Source: Marsupella aquatica (lineage: Eukaryota; Marchantiophyta). From it: a DNA stretch of 64,000 nt. Under the pieces are notes generated by a model. That model made no database searches and was not told where the DNA came from. It worked only from the letters and a program-made list of their open reading frames with translations. This document shows, in pieces, positions 48,114 through 60,671 of the stretch. The first letter of the stretch is position 1. Every line of letters starts with the position of its first letter. Position numbers and translations under genes: made by a program. The stretch is taken from positions 7,626,001-7,690,000 of the forward strand of contig OZ316893.1 of assembly GCA_973895155.1 (NCBI GenBank). Reading direction: 5' to 3'.

Positions 48114-50221
48114 TCCTTCTCCGGAATCATTGGTCACGTATTTAAGGTGTTGGGCAATGAGCAGGAGTGGAGGGTCTGACGACCAGAACCATAACACTTT
48201 TTGAATCAGACTGGCTGTGTCGTTCTACTGTACTGTCGAATGAAGGTTTCGTTTCTTTCAAAAGCTTTAATTTACAACTTGCAATAATTCTGTCTATCTG
48301 TGTCAAGATCCAGATGAGATCAACTGAACTATTCAGAAGGAATGCCGTCTGAGGGTCGGAGCTTTCCCTCTAAATGAGAAGAACGGTCACTTTTGACATT
48401 TAGTCATGAGATGAATTAAAAAAATTAAAAATCAGAATATATTCATATCTCATCAAACCTTGTTTATACTATAAGTTAAAGTCTAGATGGACCCCAAGAT
48501 GGACTACTATGTCTGACCAAATGACGGGCATGGACCAACTAACTTGTGTAACCCATATATGAGAAAGATACCCTATGAGAAAAATCAAAACCAGGACAGT
48601 CAATCTCATCTAATCCACTTTTCTTGACAATAGCATTAGGATATAGCAACAATACCACAATCTAAATTGGACCCTACGTACTATATAGCTTACCCAGCTG
48701 ACCTCCTCAGGAGTCGGGGGTTTACACTTTCTCATAGGAGTTAAAAACCCCAGATGACACTGGATTGGTTAGCTGACACCTGGAGGCTCAGGATTTGCTT
48801 GTGCTAATCCCCTTGAAGTGTACCTTAACTTCACCCCTGGACTGGGTTCCCTCTTCCAATACTCAGTCACCAAAACACAGGTGTTGAGTATTGTCTGCAA
48901 GCAAAATATATAGTGTGTTGGTCCCTTTCATATCCCCCACTTTAAGGCCAGAGGAGAATGATTGGCTTGGACAAGTTATGAGCCTCTGCGTATCCCCAGG
49001 CCCACTATGTGATAGCTCAGGTTAATTGAGTCTGGTTAAGCCAACCCAAATACAAAATGGACGGTAATCTAATAGTTAAATAAGTTTTAGAGGCAGATTA
49101 GGAACATGAAGTCCCTTTCCTCTCACTTACTGCAAACCGTAATCTAGGATATAAATAGAATTTGCAAAGACTCTAATAACTCTAGTTTTCATGAAAAAAG
49201 CAAGAGGTATAATATCTAAAGATCATTTCATCACTTGTGTCCACACTTTAGCTTCTGACAGTCCTTTACTAACTATCTTTTGACATCGTTTACTATCCCC
49301 CTGTATTTTAATGGAATCTTATTTTCTTGAGTTTGTTAGAAACCTACTAGCTTCTTGGAAACATCTTCCCTCACTATAGTCCAATTTCATTGAGGACTAA
49401 GCGACCTGAGAAATGGGTAGTCTGCATAAAAGCTGATATTAACCAAATACAACAATAAAGAAGGTTGAATGGAACACAGAAGGACATATTAACAAATAGT
49501 TGAGACAGACAATTGAAACTGTGATGTAATGTGATGATCAAGGGTCAAAAATCTACTAACAAGGGAGGTGGGAGCTAAACCAAAATTCTTGGCTCTACCT
49601 TAGAAAAAGATCTGTGCCCAAATCTCTATAGAATCTTGCAATTTCGTTTTTGTTCCTGTTAGGGTTCTTTGCACACTCAATCTTGAAATCCGGACGCGAA
49701 AATAATCATGTGGCAGATGGAGGCCTGGACCAAGGCAATGGGTAAGCATTTCTTACATGGTGTTAGTAGCGTCATTCCAAGTGATTATTTGAGTAGAGTT
49801 GTCCACAACTTGCCCACAAAATATGTTATTGATATGTATACTTGTGAGCTTTGATGTGCAAACTCAACCATAGTTGGTGTAAATGCCAGGGCCTCAATCC
49901 AAAGGAGGTCTCATATCACCGCCCATATCACACGGGTTCAAGTAATAAACACACAAAAACTTTTAAAAATATATTTTAAAACCATTTCTCCATAACTTCA
50001 TGGAATATTCTAGTTTTTTATTAAGAGCCCTATTAATAACTCTTATAAATCTCTAAAATTGGATTAAATTACCTCTATTGCTCTTTAACCAAAAATATAT
50101 ATATTTTATGCCTGATGGAATTTTAAAATGCCTAACTTATTTACACAGGATGGATTGAAAGAAAACAAAGGAGGACCCCAAGGGTCCAAACTATACATCT
50201 AATTAGTTTGTGGACCCCCTA
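48114..50221. other. Intergenic, AT-rich, no gene seen
   Basis: No coding block recognised. Right before 50222 there is a small palindromic cluster: GGACCCCAAGGGTCC, then an inverted GTCCAAAC..GTTTGTGGAC around 50185-50216. Confidence 0.4.
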
Positions 50222-50390
50222 TTAACGGAAAGCTTCAGACGACATCAACTCCTTGAACTCCTTAAAGTCCACCTTCCCATTACTGTCTGCATCGACTCCC
50301 TTGATCATCTGCTGACACTTCTTATAACTATGTCATTCTTTCATGCCCAGGCTCTTCAACACCATCTGCACGTAGACGAGGCCCTTACTG
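50222..50390 (-). pseudogene. Calmodulin-like (CML) EF-hand relic
   Basis: The minus strand reads VQMVLKSLGMKE, stop (TGA), HSYKKCQQMIKGV, then DADSNGKVDFKEF and a natural stop (TAA at 50222-50224). DADSNGKVDFKE is a full EF-hand loop (D1, D3, N5, G6, D9, E12), and SLG.K.G..Y..C..MI.GVD is the linker before EF-hand 4 of plant CML proteins. The in-frame TGA sits where CMLs usually have glycine (GGA), a single-base nonsense change. The preceding EF-hand 3 loop is degenerate and EF-hands 1-2 are not found. This is a 3'-end relic of a Ca2+ sensor gene. Confidence 0.72.
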
Positions 50391-51642
50391 AACCCTGCTA
50401 AGCTTGCTTCTCTTTCGTTCACTCGTGCTTCATGCGTTGGACAATCTAACAGCAGCAAGAGGCATTGATCATCGAGTTAGGAACTGCAATGATGACGCAA
50501 TGGAAAGGAGTGTTGAGTGATCCAACATAGAATCATGTCCACTCCTTCCTTCGTGGCAGCAGAAGGTCGAGAAAATTGTCACGATTACTTTGTCATCAGA
50601 TCAACTTGCCGAAAGAGATTTAGTTATTATTCAATTGAAACACAATTCAGAATGCGGGTGGGCAGCGGTTACTCAGGGTAAGAAAACGGAAGTTGGGCCT
50701 CATACTAATTGAATAGTCTGTTACCTAGGGTAAATAAAATGGTTATTTTTCAAATATTTTTACAACAAGGTTTACGGCATGGCGTCCTCAATTTTACCAA
50801 AATCATACCACAAACATAAATGTTGAAGCAATTGTATTTTGTAAACCAATCCGTACCTGTTTGCAGCACATCTTGATAACATGGCACGTTGTGAAGTCTA
50901 GATTAGTGGGGTAAGTAAATATAATGTGATGATGTATGCCTGTAATTACAATTACATGACTTGACATTCTTTATCATTTTTGCAGCAATAAATTACAATA
51001 TGCTCTCCATTTAATTTGTTTCTAAAGGTTGCTCACGCTAAGATCTGAAGGAAACCTAGTCCAAGGGGCCCAAGTCTCAAAATACACTTCGAATTAAAGG
51101 ATGTACTAAATTGTCATTCAACTGTTTCCTCGGCAAGTAAGCTGGTTCAAAAGGATGTACTGAATTGTCATAAAACATCCCTCTCCAAAAACAAAACAAA
51201 AAAACACATTGCTAATAATGCTACATCCTCCAAATCTGAGTTATCTGAGCGCACAATGATCTCAAGTGGCCAACGTCTTGAAATACACTTTAAATAAAAG
51301 GATGTAGCAAATTGTCCTAAAAAATCACATTTCTCTCCCCAAAATTAAATCTGTTTAGAAAATGGTGCTACCTAATTCGTAACTGAACCATTAATATCTG
51401 AATTATCTGAGAAAATAATTATCTGGAGGTGTTTGAGAAGTCAGTAGGCCTTACAGCAGCACTTTACGACCCGCTTTACGAAGTCCAGTGCATTTCAGTT
51501 CAGCAATAAATTGAAGAGTTGATGATACGTGGACATTCCAAACAACTTGCCGTCAGCATAGTCCTCGCACGAGCGACGGTGCTCAAGTCCCCACCGTCAT
51601 TCTGTGCGACGGCGATTCCAACAGACGCGAACAGTAACTTTA
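50391..51642. other. Intergenic, no gene seen
   Basis: AT-rich. A diverged duplication (AAATACACTT..AATAAAGGATGTA..AATTGTC) occurs at about 51078-51120 and 51281-51325, with a third partial copy near 51155. The missing 5' half of the calmodulin-like relic should lie at the left end but is not recognisable. Confidence 0.4.
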
Positions 51643-51833
51643 CACTCACTGTTACTGTGGAGGCATTTCATTTTGGCACGGCATAAGAGAATTATTGTGA
51701 ACATTACACTCACTTTTTACTGGAGGCATTTCATTTTGGCACGGCATAAGAGGATTATTCTGAGCATTACACTCACTTTTTACTGGAGGCATTTCATATT
51801 TACACGGCATACGGGAATTATTGTGAGCAGACT
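51643..51833. repeat. 63-bp tandem repeat, three copies
   Basis: TGGAGGCATTTCATTTTGGC starts at 51658, 51721 and 51784, an exact 63-bp period. Copies 1 and 2 are nearly identical. Copy 3 has TTTACACGGCATACGGG instead of TTGGCACGGCATAAGAG. The 63-bp length keeps an 88-codon plus-strand frame open, which I do not treat as a gene. Confidence 0.92.
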
Positions 51834-52271
51834 TTTCGTTTTACTTGCGTTGGATGACACATGTGGATAACCACTATTAAGGTACTGTTTGCAGCAGTGT
51901 AACCCAGCTGTATTTAATTAAGTGGGAATGGGATGATTCTTTATTTTAATTGAAACTTTCTTGATGAAGGTGAGAGGGAGGGAGATCCTAAAGTTAAAGT
52001 TAGGATAGACCTTGCCCTTGAATCATGCAATTTAGATTTTGGATTACAAATATTTTTTTCATTTCATTATAAGATATGTTGTCCATATGTTTGTCAATGG
52101 GTGGACGGTCAAGTCAGGTCACACTTAATCTTGCTAATGATACCATGTTTGTCCCCTGAAACTCTGAAAGTCTTTTGCGGTGAAACAAAACTTTAAGTTT
52201 GCGTGTTTTGTGTCACTTTTCTTATTTTGGGTGTACAGTACTCTGAATGTGTCCATTTGGTAGTGCATCCG
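51834..52271. other. Intergenic, no gene seen
   Basis: AT-rich spacer between two tandem repeats. Nothing recognisable. Confidence 0.4.
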
Positions 52272-52335
52272 GTCATCATGTCAAACATTTATTTTCATGA
52301 CAGTCATCATGTCAAGCATTTATTTTCATGACAGT
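52272..52335. repeat. 32-bp tandem duplication
   Basis: GTCATCATGTCAAACATTTA then TTTTCATGACA is repeated with one substitution (AAACATT versus AAGCATT). Each unit is itself partly palindromic (TCATG..CATGA). Confidence 0.88.
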
Positions 52336-52350
52336 TGCAGCTTCACCTTT

Positions 52351-52725
52351 TATATGAAGACAAGCCCAATGCCGGTGCATTGAACAAAAAATATCAAGGT
52401 GATAAAATATGTCGAGGAGAAAAATGATGTAAAAGTGAACAAAAGATATCGAGATGATAAAAGATGTTGAGAAGAATAGATGTCAAAGTAATAAAAGATG
52501 TCAAAGAGAGACAAAAGATGTCAAGGTAATAGAAGATGTGGAGGTGAGGGAAGGATGTAAAGGAGAAAAGTTGTAAAGGAGAGGAAATATGTCGAGGTGA
52601 AAAAAAGATATTAATGTGGAAAATGACATTGAGGTGAGGAAAAGATGTTGAGTAGATAAAAAGATGTCAAGAATGATGAAAAAATACATCAAGGTGAGAA
52701 AAATTGTCAAGTGGCAAAGATGTTG
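52351..52725 (-). mobile_element. Helitron-like 3' terminus plus minisatellite, copy C (decayed)
   Basis: On the minus strand a TC-rich minisatellite (52390-52725, units like TTTTTCTCACCTCGACATC) ends in TTTTTGTTCAATGCACCGGC then ATTGGGCTTG and T. This aligns position by position with the termini at 7231-7259 and 56147-56172, with CTAG changed to CTTG. It is an older member of the same family with the same gene-free, repeat-filled body. Confidence 0.45.
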
Positions 52726-54071
52726 GGGCAAAGCATGTCCCAAAGTGTTATTGTGAAAGCAATGTTGTGGGGAGGGCGAGAACGTGGGAGGGAACGCAAG
52801 ACGGGGGGCGGTGGCTGGGGTATCACAGGGTCAAGTGTGGTCGCCCTCTGCTGATAGAGAAATTCTCTCTCTCCTTCCATGGTACTGGTTTGTCCTTCCT
52901 TTTCCACTTTTGTCAATTGCACAAAAGTTTGAGATGGGATAGTTTTGTATAATGGGATTTAAAAATATAACAATTGTCATTACATCCATTTCATTGTTCA
53001 AACAATTATCACTGTGGCCATTTTGTTGTTGGGGCCATTTTATTCTTGAGGCCACTATGTCTTTGATCAATAAGGTTATTGCAAAAAAGAATCTAGGAGT
53101 GAGTGTTAATCTAACTTGGAAAAAATAGTTCATAGAGAGAATTGAAAAAATAAAATTTCTTGATCTACTCCCAATAGACTTAAAATCTTTTTTCACTTTC
53201 CTATAAACAGTCCCTTTTGAACTCACAACTTAATTTGTATTGTTCTCTGTCTTTAGTTTACCTGAATGGGGCAATCATGTGTCCAAATGTCATGTCGGGT
53301 CTACTTAAGTTTTCCTGTCAGGCCCACTTATCCACTTACCTATGACAGCCACATGTCAATTCACACTCAATTCCCAATGACTTTTTCTAGATGTACGTGT
53401 ATGAGTCTAGATGTGGGTGGAATCTCATCCCTGCCCCAAGTTGGTACATACTCTTTTACTTTTCTTTACACAGATCTGATGGGCAGGAAAATGTAAACTT
53501 TAAATCCAAGGGTCATGATAAGTTCCCTCCAAAAGTGAATTTTGTAAGCAGACGATGAGTACAAAAAGATGGGATTGTATATTATATTGAGTAGATATTA
53601 TGATGGTAATAATAATATGGAATGAAACTACAATATAGTCGAGAGCATTAGGTTAAGTGCGTAAAAATAATCAAATCCCACCTCAGTGAAGAGACTTGGT
53701 CACTTTGGGCAAAAAATTGCCAGGATTTTTGTCTTCAACTAGTGTAGGCAGTTAACCTGGTCCAAACTTAATGGGAAAATGAGATAGGAATATTCTTAGC
53801 ATCTTCTATTTCACACAAGGCCAGGCATTCACTTCGAAAAAAAGGGAAAAAAATATTGAATATAATAGAGTAAATGAACAATGATCCAATCATATCAATG
53901 GCATGTTTCACTGTATAAAACGACAGGTCAAATAGTGTATATGGAATGCAGACATTAACTGTATTGATAAAGTTTTATGGAGTCCAGTCATTTATTAAGT
54001 TGGTGTGGTTTTGAGGACCACCTTCAAAGTTGACTAAAGGTACCACTTAAGAGAACTTTGGTCAACAGCTA
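52726..54071. other. Intergenic, no gene seen
   Basis: No coding block recognised. Frames around 52704-53226 overlap on opposite strands without domains. Short in-phase repeats of GGCCA(C/T)TTT..TTG occur at 53018-53053. Confidence 0.4.
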
Positions 54072-55353
54072 CACTCTTTACATTATTTAGTGTCACGAAA
54101 CAATTAGTGTCACACACACTAATTTGGGGTAGCTCTTGATTTTCAGCCAAGTGACACTATTTACCGTCACCCTTAATTTTGGAAATTAAATTAATATATT
54201 GAAAAATATTGATAATTAGAGGTGACAATGTTATTACCCTATACTGCTCTCACTCCAAAGTTATCCAAACTCCCAACGACATTTCTTTGTGTGTATGTTC
54301 TTAGAAAGTTCCTTTGTGTTTTACCTTGTCAGTCTTTGTGAAAGGAGGTTGATAGATTTATAACATGGTGGGAATGGATTGGATTTGCTAGCACAAGGGA
54401 AAGAGAATCAAGACTATGCCAAAATGTCAATAATAATTAATCTGCGTCTCGTTTGGCTCATCCTCGTTGCATTTCAAAAAATGATAAATGAAGACCCAAA
54501 AAATGTGGGGACTGGGACACAGGACACATCTAGGAAATCAATAAATCCAGGCAAACATGAGGGCAAACATTGATTTTTGACATTGGCAAGGGACTCTATA
54601 GCTAAGATGAACAGTTCTATTCACAGACATCACATGTCATGCACAAAATTCAACGATAAACACTGGTTTGTCTCTAAATGTCAATAGTTTATAGTCTGAA
54701 AATCAACTTACACTTGAGCTTCAGAATATCATAGCAAAGTACCAAGTGAATTTTTAAGGGAGTTGAGTTGGCCTTGACATTGATGTTACTATTGAAGTGG
54801 CTCCTGATGTTGGTGAACCAGGTGAAGAGCCAGCTCAACCTCTTCTCTTGGGGTTGTACGCCATCTTGCAAGGATGAGACACAGGGGACAGATTGTAGGA
54901 GATTGAAAAGAATGTTAGTTTGTAGCTTATGTGAGACAACATGTGGCATAGTTGATCAAAGTGAATCAAATATATAGATATTGTTTGCTCAATGTGCTTC
55001 AAGAGTACCCCAAACTACAAATGTGAGGAGTTATAAATTTCTGAAGTTTGCTTAATATTTGAGTAGTGTATGGAAGGAGTTATAAGTTTCTGTTTCTGAA
55101 GTTTTTTCAATGTTTGAGTAGTTAAATTTGTAAACTATAATCAAATATTGTGTGCATTTTTTAATTTTTTATAAGCAACTTTTAACTATTGTCCGTTCTT
55201 TGTTTTTAACCTTAAGTGTATGTGACACTATTTGACTTGTGACCACAATTAGTGTCATACTATATTAGTGTCACACATCCTAATTCCCGTCACTTACCTC
55301 AAATATAATCTCACAGTAATTAAAGTGTGTGAGACTAAATACTGTAAAGAGTG
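54072..55353. mobile_element. TIR DNA transposon relic, about 1.28 kb
   Basis: The left end CACTCTTTACATTATTTAGT and the right end, read inverted, CACTCTTTACAGTATTTAGT are near-perfect terminal inverted repeats extending over about 26 bp. Both are flanked by TA, a likely target duplication. Subterminal AGTGTCAC(A/C) motifs recur at both ends in mirrored orientation. The interior has only short frames with stops and no recognisable DDE transposase, so it is probably non-autonomous or decayed. A TA target suggests Tc1/mariner-type transposition, but the CACTC terminus is not one I can assign. Confidence 0.6.
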
Positions 55354-56146
55354 TAGTAGTTGCTGTAACAGCCCTGCTGCAGATATGCATTGCAAAGTGC
55401 GGGGAAGGACTTATGAGAGAGGAAATATGAATCTCAAACACAGAAAGCTGAGATCCTTATAGAAGAAGAATAAGCCCCAATCATAGATGTTGTCATTCAA
55501 GGAGGGCCCCATTCCTCACTTCCAACCCCTGGTGGATGACATTTAGCAAGCATAACTAACACAAATGACAAGTGAATAGAACCTATACATTTGCGTGATT
55601 TGAATTGAAAAGTTTTAAAGCTGGACTTTGGGTAACTTTTTCATGCTTGGACGTTGGGAGTCTTAGAATGATGGGTTTGTGCCAAGTTGCATAGAGGAAA
55701 AATTATTTCTTCTGACTGTACTACCTATATTTTAATTCATGATCCAGGACCACCTTTCATGCCTACTTGTGCCTACTTGATATAATAAAGCCATTTATAC
55801 TATCTATACTATAATTCATGGTCCAGGACCACCTTTCATATGCCCTACTTGATAGAGTAAAGCCGTGGGCAGTGATTTCACTAGTAACAGAAAATTTAGG
55901 TCATTAGACTGTGCTTGTAAGTATGGATGGTAGAGTCTAGGTACGACAAATCTTTCCCATGCGTATTTGTGCTAGTAACTAATAAACAAGATAGGGGCAA
56001 AAAGTAGGGCAGTATCCAGGGAAGGTGCAATTGTGACCGATCTCTAGGACATATTGAGCTGTAAAATAGATCTATCTAATGTATGAAGAGTGCTACTGAC
56101 TTTGTTTTTCAACAATTTTGGTTGTCCATCCTGATTTTATAGGTCA
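55354..56146. other. Intergenic with about 79-bp duplication
   Basis: No gene. Two copies of ACTA(C/T)CTATA..TAATTCATG(A/G)TCCAGGACC then ACCTTTCAT..CCTACTTGATA..TAAAGCC start at about 55720 and 55799, diverged by small indels. The rest is featureless. Confidence 0.45.
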
Positions 56147-56760
56147 CTAGCTCAATACCCGTGCGTTGCACAAAAGATGTTGTGTCGGCCAAGATGTGGT
56201 TGAGAAAAAAAAATTCATGTCGGCCAAGAGGTCGTAGAGAAAAAAAGATGTTGCATCGGCCAAGAGGTCGTTGAGAAAAAAGATGTCGTGTCGGCCAAGA
56301 TATTATTGAGAAAAAAGATGTTGTGTTGGTCAAGAAGTTGTTGAGACAAAGGATGTCGTGTTAGCTAAGAAGTCATTGAGAAAAAAATTATCATTTTAGG
56401 CCAAGAAGTTGTTGAGACAAAGGATGTCGTGTAGTCTAAGAAGTCGTTGAGAAAAAAAATGTTGTGCCGGTAAAGATGTTGTTGAGGAAAAACACCTGTG
56501 CGTTGCACCGGGCGTTGCACAAAAGATGTCATTAAGAAAAAAATGTTGTGTCGCCCAAGATGTTCTTATGTGAAAGATGTCATGAAATAAAATGATGTCA
56601 TTAAGAAAAAAGAAGTCATTTTGCCAAATAGGCCATTATGTGAAAGATGTCATTAAGAAAAATGTGTCATTTTGCCAAAGATATTGTGAAGTAAAAGATG
56701 CTATAAGTGTCGTTTCACCCTGGAAGTTGTTGTTATATGAAAGATGTTGTGAACTAAAAA
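56147..56760 (-). mobile_element. Helitron-like 3' terminus plus minisatellite, copy B
   Basis: Reading the minus strand, about 600 bp of repeats (units such as CATCTTTTTTCTCAACGAC and CTTGGCCGACACAACATC) end in TTTTGTGCAACGCACGGGTA then TTGAGCTAG followed by T. GTGC-AAC-GCAC can form a hairpin 10 nt before CTAG, as in Helitron 3' ends. A second, internal copy of the GTGCAACGC(A/C)C motif lies at about 56507-56522. No Rep/helicase gene is visible, so the copy is non-autonomous. The 5' end (TC) is not identified. Confidence 0.5.
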
Positions 56761-59580
56761 TTCAAGGAGGGAAGGAGCGAGTCGACCAAGAGTCAGGGTT
56801 GTTGCGGCTTGATCCCGGGCTCAATGCTATCGTCACGGCCAACATCCAAGGGGTGGCATGGTGTTTTTGGTCCTATTCCTTTGTCTCTGTAATAGTCAAA
56901 CTATTTTGTTTTGTTTTTTACACACAATGTCCCTGCATTTGAATGACAACCACTCTATAAATTGGTGCCTATTTGAATGACGACCACTCTATACTGGGCG
57001 AGGGGCTGCCCTATATTGCGAGTGTGCCCCTCAACGCCCGTGCCATGCGCTTCACTATGTCTTTGAGTCTTATTGCTTTTGTTTTTTGGCATTGAAAATG
57101 ACAGTGCAAGTGAGTGTAAAAATCACCACAAATATTGGGAGAAAAGTTTTTAATTGATTAGTGACAGTATTGATTTAAACAGTATTGACTAAAATACTGT
57201 TACTAATTAAACTTTTCTTACCAGTATTACACAAAACTAACAAAAATATATTCCATCATAATATTAAAAATATATAATACTTATTTGCATGTATAATACT
57301 TCCTTGCATGTATCATGTAGAGGATCCTCCTTGATCCTAGTGCATTGTTAAAGTTTTGCACTTGTTTTAGTTGGTGTCTAGTGTGATTATTTGTTGCAAC
57401 AATGATGCAACTTTTTGTGATCAACACTAAACCCAAGTCACACTTTGGCTTTATTAATATTTATCTTTGACCAAATTTTTAAATTTTTGTACCCTGCATA
57501 TTTGAATGACGACCACTTCATTTTTTGGTGCAACCTTGTATTATAATTCTTGATTCGTGAGAGAACTACATTTGTAAGGGGTACATCAGTACCCAAAGCT
57601 GGGCAAGTTCCCCATGAGGCGCACTAGTGACTACTCCAAGAGTATCGACCAGGATGACTCAACTTGGACTAACTAAAAGGTTGCGAAGTGGTTATTAGTG
57701 TTTTTCTTTCTCAAATCCACCAGAGTAGGTTAAAGTGCATCACAAGCCACAAGGCTTTTACTACAGTACTACATACACGCAAATCATTATTATTTTTGAT
57801 GAGGTGTTGAAATCTGAACATGCTTGTGGAAAAAGGAAAAGTGCAGAAAGATGCATATAAAGTGGGACCCATTCTCCCAAACCGCCTTCCTGAGCTACTC
57901 ACATTTTGACAATAAATTTTGGCGTGTGTGCTTGTCGCTATGGAGTCTGGACTGCAGTGGTGCAGTAATGTTTTGGAGGTGTACGGGTGAGCGTCAGAAG
58001 TAGTTACATTAACGATTTAACGTAGATGGGCACTTAGTGTGCGACTGTGCAGTTCAGGAGCGGCACTGCAGTAGCCGGCCAAGATTGCGGGCTTCACGAG
58101 ACAGGCGGATGGAATCGTGTGGGTCCTCGGACTTGGGAGATGCGACCACTTGGAGACCAAAGGGAATGTCAGTGGACCCCTTTCGGAAGCAGTCCTAGAG
58201 CAACGTTACAGTTCCGTGACACTTGTATACCAGCGTAACGAGAAGCAGTTACAGGTCACATGTGCTAGTCTCGCACTCTTACAGGTTACATAGACTTGGA
58301 GATATTTTCTTGATGAACATACTAGAAAAACGTGAAGGAGCCCCTCCAGGGGAAAAACCCCTTATTAGTTTAAAGGGACCCCCTGGCTTTTAGTCCCTGC
58401 GACCCCAATCTCCCTAGCCAGCCGGTAGCCCGGTTCACCAGCCTGGCTGCCTGGTACCATGCAGCCCTACTAGTGTCCCTCATTTTCAAAGGTTTTTTTT
58501 CTTTCGTAAGTAGTGGCTCACATGGTGTGGAGAGGATGATTCTAAACATATTTAGAGTATGAAAGGTCTTTAGAAGCTATATGGCAAATGCACTTTTCAG
58601 ATTTTGTTTTACTCATAATTTTTGTATCATGTATTTTTATTCAATGTGCTTTATCAAGGGGCATCCTTTGTATTATATAGATTTTAATTAATTTTTTAAC
58701 CCCTTTACTTTTTGGTATCTTAGAGAATTTTGAACTCATTTTGGCAGCCCTCTTAATTTTAAATCCCGTGACTTTAATTTTTATCACTTGAACAATTTTT
58801 TTAAGTCTTCTCATGAGAGAGAAAAATGATTCTAAATAAATGTGAACACATGGTGTCCTAAGTTCCCCTCATGAAATTCTTCCCTAATTTTATGGTTTTT
58901 ATTGAATTAAGTGTCTTTTTGCCAGTAACTCATAGAGTCAGGGCACTGGTATGCATAATAGATATTGGTCTGTACAAATGTGTTGGCCCCTTACTGATGT
59001 TGACTTAACCCACTTTGCGACCGTCTCAAATTGAAAACCCCCAGGGTTAATTTTCCCAACAGATGTTTTGACCTATAATAACACTGCAGTAGGGCGTCTC
59101 AAAGTTGCCCTTTCCCCCAAAAGAATCCCAATATTCCAGTCCACACCCCCACTAAAAATGTATTAGCTATTTTTTGGTTATCATAAGCTAGTGCTTTTTT
59201 GTTTCCATTACCGCCCAGCCAGAGCCCTACATACCCGGGTAGTTGCCAGAATCTGATGGTTCTTCTTAAAACTAGGGGGATCTAAGGATCAATATTAATC
59301 TGAGAAAACTTTACAAAGAAGATTCTTGGAATCTTTTGCTTCACTCAAGTGACATTTCCCACTTTGAGAAACAAATAATAATCTTTAAAACAGACTTGCA
59401 AGGGCAACATGGCTAGAGGGTACTAGGCTGGTTGACCATGGAACACTTAAGGGAGTAAATTGGTGGAGTTGCAGGGGTTGTGCATGGGTTGCAGGGGCTC
59501 GGGCCCTGGGAGTCCTTTTCAAAAGAAGGGGCCTCGTCAGGGTTTTGTTTCCCTGAGGGGCCCCACCAAGCTATTTTTTT
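56761..59580. other. Intergenic, AT-rich, no gene seen
   Basis: Repeated phrase TTGAATGACGACCACT(C/T) occurs at about 56937, 56973 and 57504. Small GC-rich inverted patches such as CCCCTCCAGGGG lie near 58340-58390. No coding block or RNA gene recognised. Confidence 0.4.
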
Positions 59581-59712
59581 CTTTGATGGACCCCCAAATG
59601 AAAGTGGTATTTGATGGACCCCATAAGTAATCCAGACCTCAAATCAACACCCAAACCCTCATGGGGATGGTTGGTGAGAAAACTTTGGTTTGGGGGTCCA
59701 TCCAGTAATTGA
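59581..59712. mobile_element. Fold-back element, copy F3 (GATGGACCC family)
   Basis: Left arm TTGATGGACCCCCAAATGAA and TTTGATGGACCCCATAAG. Right arm CTCATGGGGATGGTTGGTGA and TTTGGGGGTCCATCCAG is the imperfect reverse complement. The arms are about 45 bp and the loop about 40 bp. Same two-motif arm design as F1 and F2 but a different substitution pattern (CCCCC for CCCT). Confidence 0.62.
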
Positions 59713-60395
59713 CTCCATAGACTTTCACTCCTATGGACTCACTGTTGGTTAATCCATAACGGTCATGGGCTGGAAGGCGGTGAGTCCAAAGGGGTCATAA
59801 TCTAGGTTAGCAAGTGTGACCCTGCCACTCTTCTTTGACAGAAAATGTTGAAATTTTGAGAGTAGGCCAGGCTGGCTAGAATTCTGAGACTTGGAAACCC
59901 CTGAGTGGCCAATTAGCTGGTGAAGTTTACACAATCGGGACCTCCCTGGAATTACAAAGAAAACAAGAGATGAGGGGTTTATGTTTCGAGTAAGGCCTAG
60001 AAACAGGGGATCACGATTTCTCAAAGCAGGAGCCAGTCAGAGGAGGAGGGTGGCTTACAAATGTAATCCTCTATGGGTACAGGACCTTGGGCAGGACCTA
60101 AATTAATTAGCTTAAACCAAAGTCTCAAAATTTGTGAGAAAGTAACACCATTTCTCACTTCTTAGTGAATCACATAAAATTTGTAACCCACTACATCCAC
60201 TCGCACAAACACTAAGCAAAATTTGAGGCTTTGGTTGAAACCTTCAGTGTCATCTAAATTGTAGGATGGTGGTTTACTACCCCTTGGCATTAAGGTCTTG
60301 TGAAAGAGCACTCAACTTGTAAAACAAGTAGGTGGAAAGAGCTCAACCTGACAATCTCATATAATCATTTCATTGAAAGTTTTCCCAGACATATG
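59713..60395. other. Intergenic, no gene seen
   Basis: AT-rich flank of the retroelement. A minus-strand frame of 91 codons at 59749-60024 shows no domain. Confidence 0.4.
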
Positions 60396-60671
60396 AGTTG
60401 CAGACCAAGATACAACTTCATCTGACTGACCAGCTACAGCAAAATCTCAAACATATATATATCAAACTGCCAAAAAACAGAGGGCGCCGAACCGGGAGAC
60501 ATGATCCCACAGGCAAAAGACCCAATCAAGGGGGGAAACCACCAAGGGGCCAAGAAAAGCAAACCCAAAGACAGGAACCCAAACGCCTACCTATCAGCAA
60601 ACTGGAGAGCCTGGTAAAGCTCCGGTGTGAACTGCATGGGGGGGTCAAGCAAAGGAATCCTACTAGCGGCC

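Noticed and set aside
50185-50220. GGACCCCAAGGGTCC palindrome next to the calmodulin-like relic as a fourth fold-back copy
   Set aside because: It lacks the TTGATGGACCC double-motif arms and is too short. Kept only as a small palindrome.
51604-51870. 88-codon frame with WRHFILARH repeats
   Set aside because: Produced by an exact 63-bp tandem repeat, with no start context or homology.
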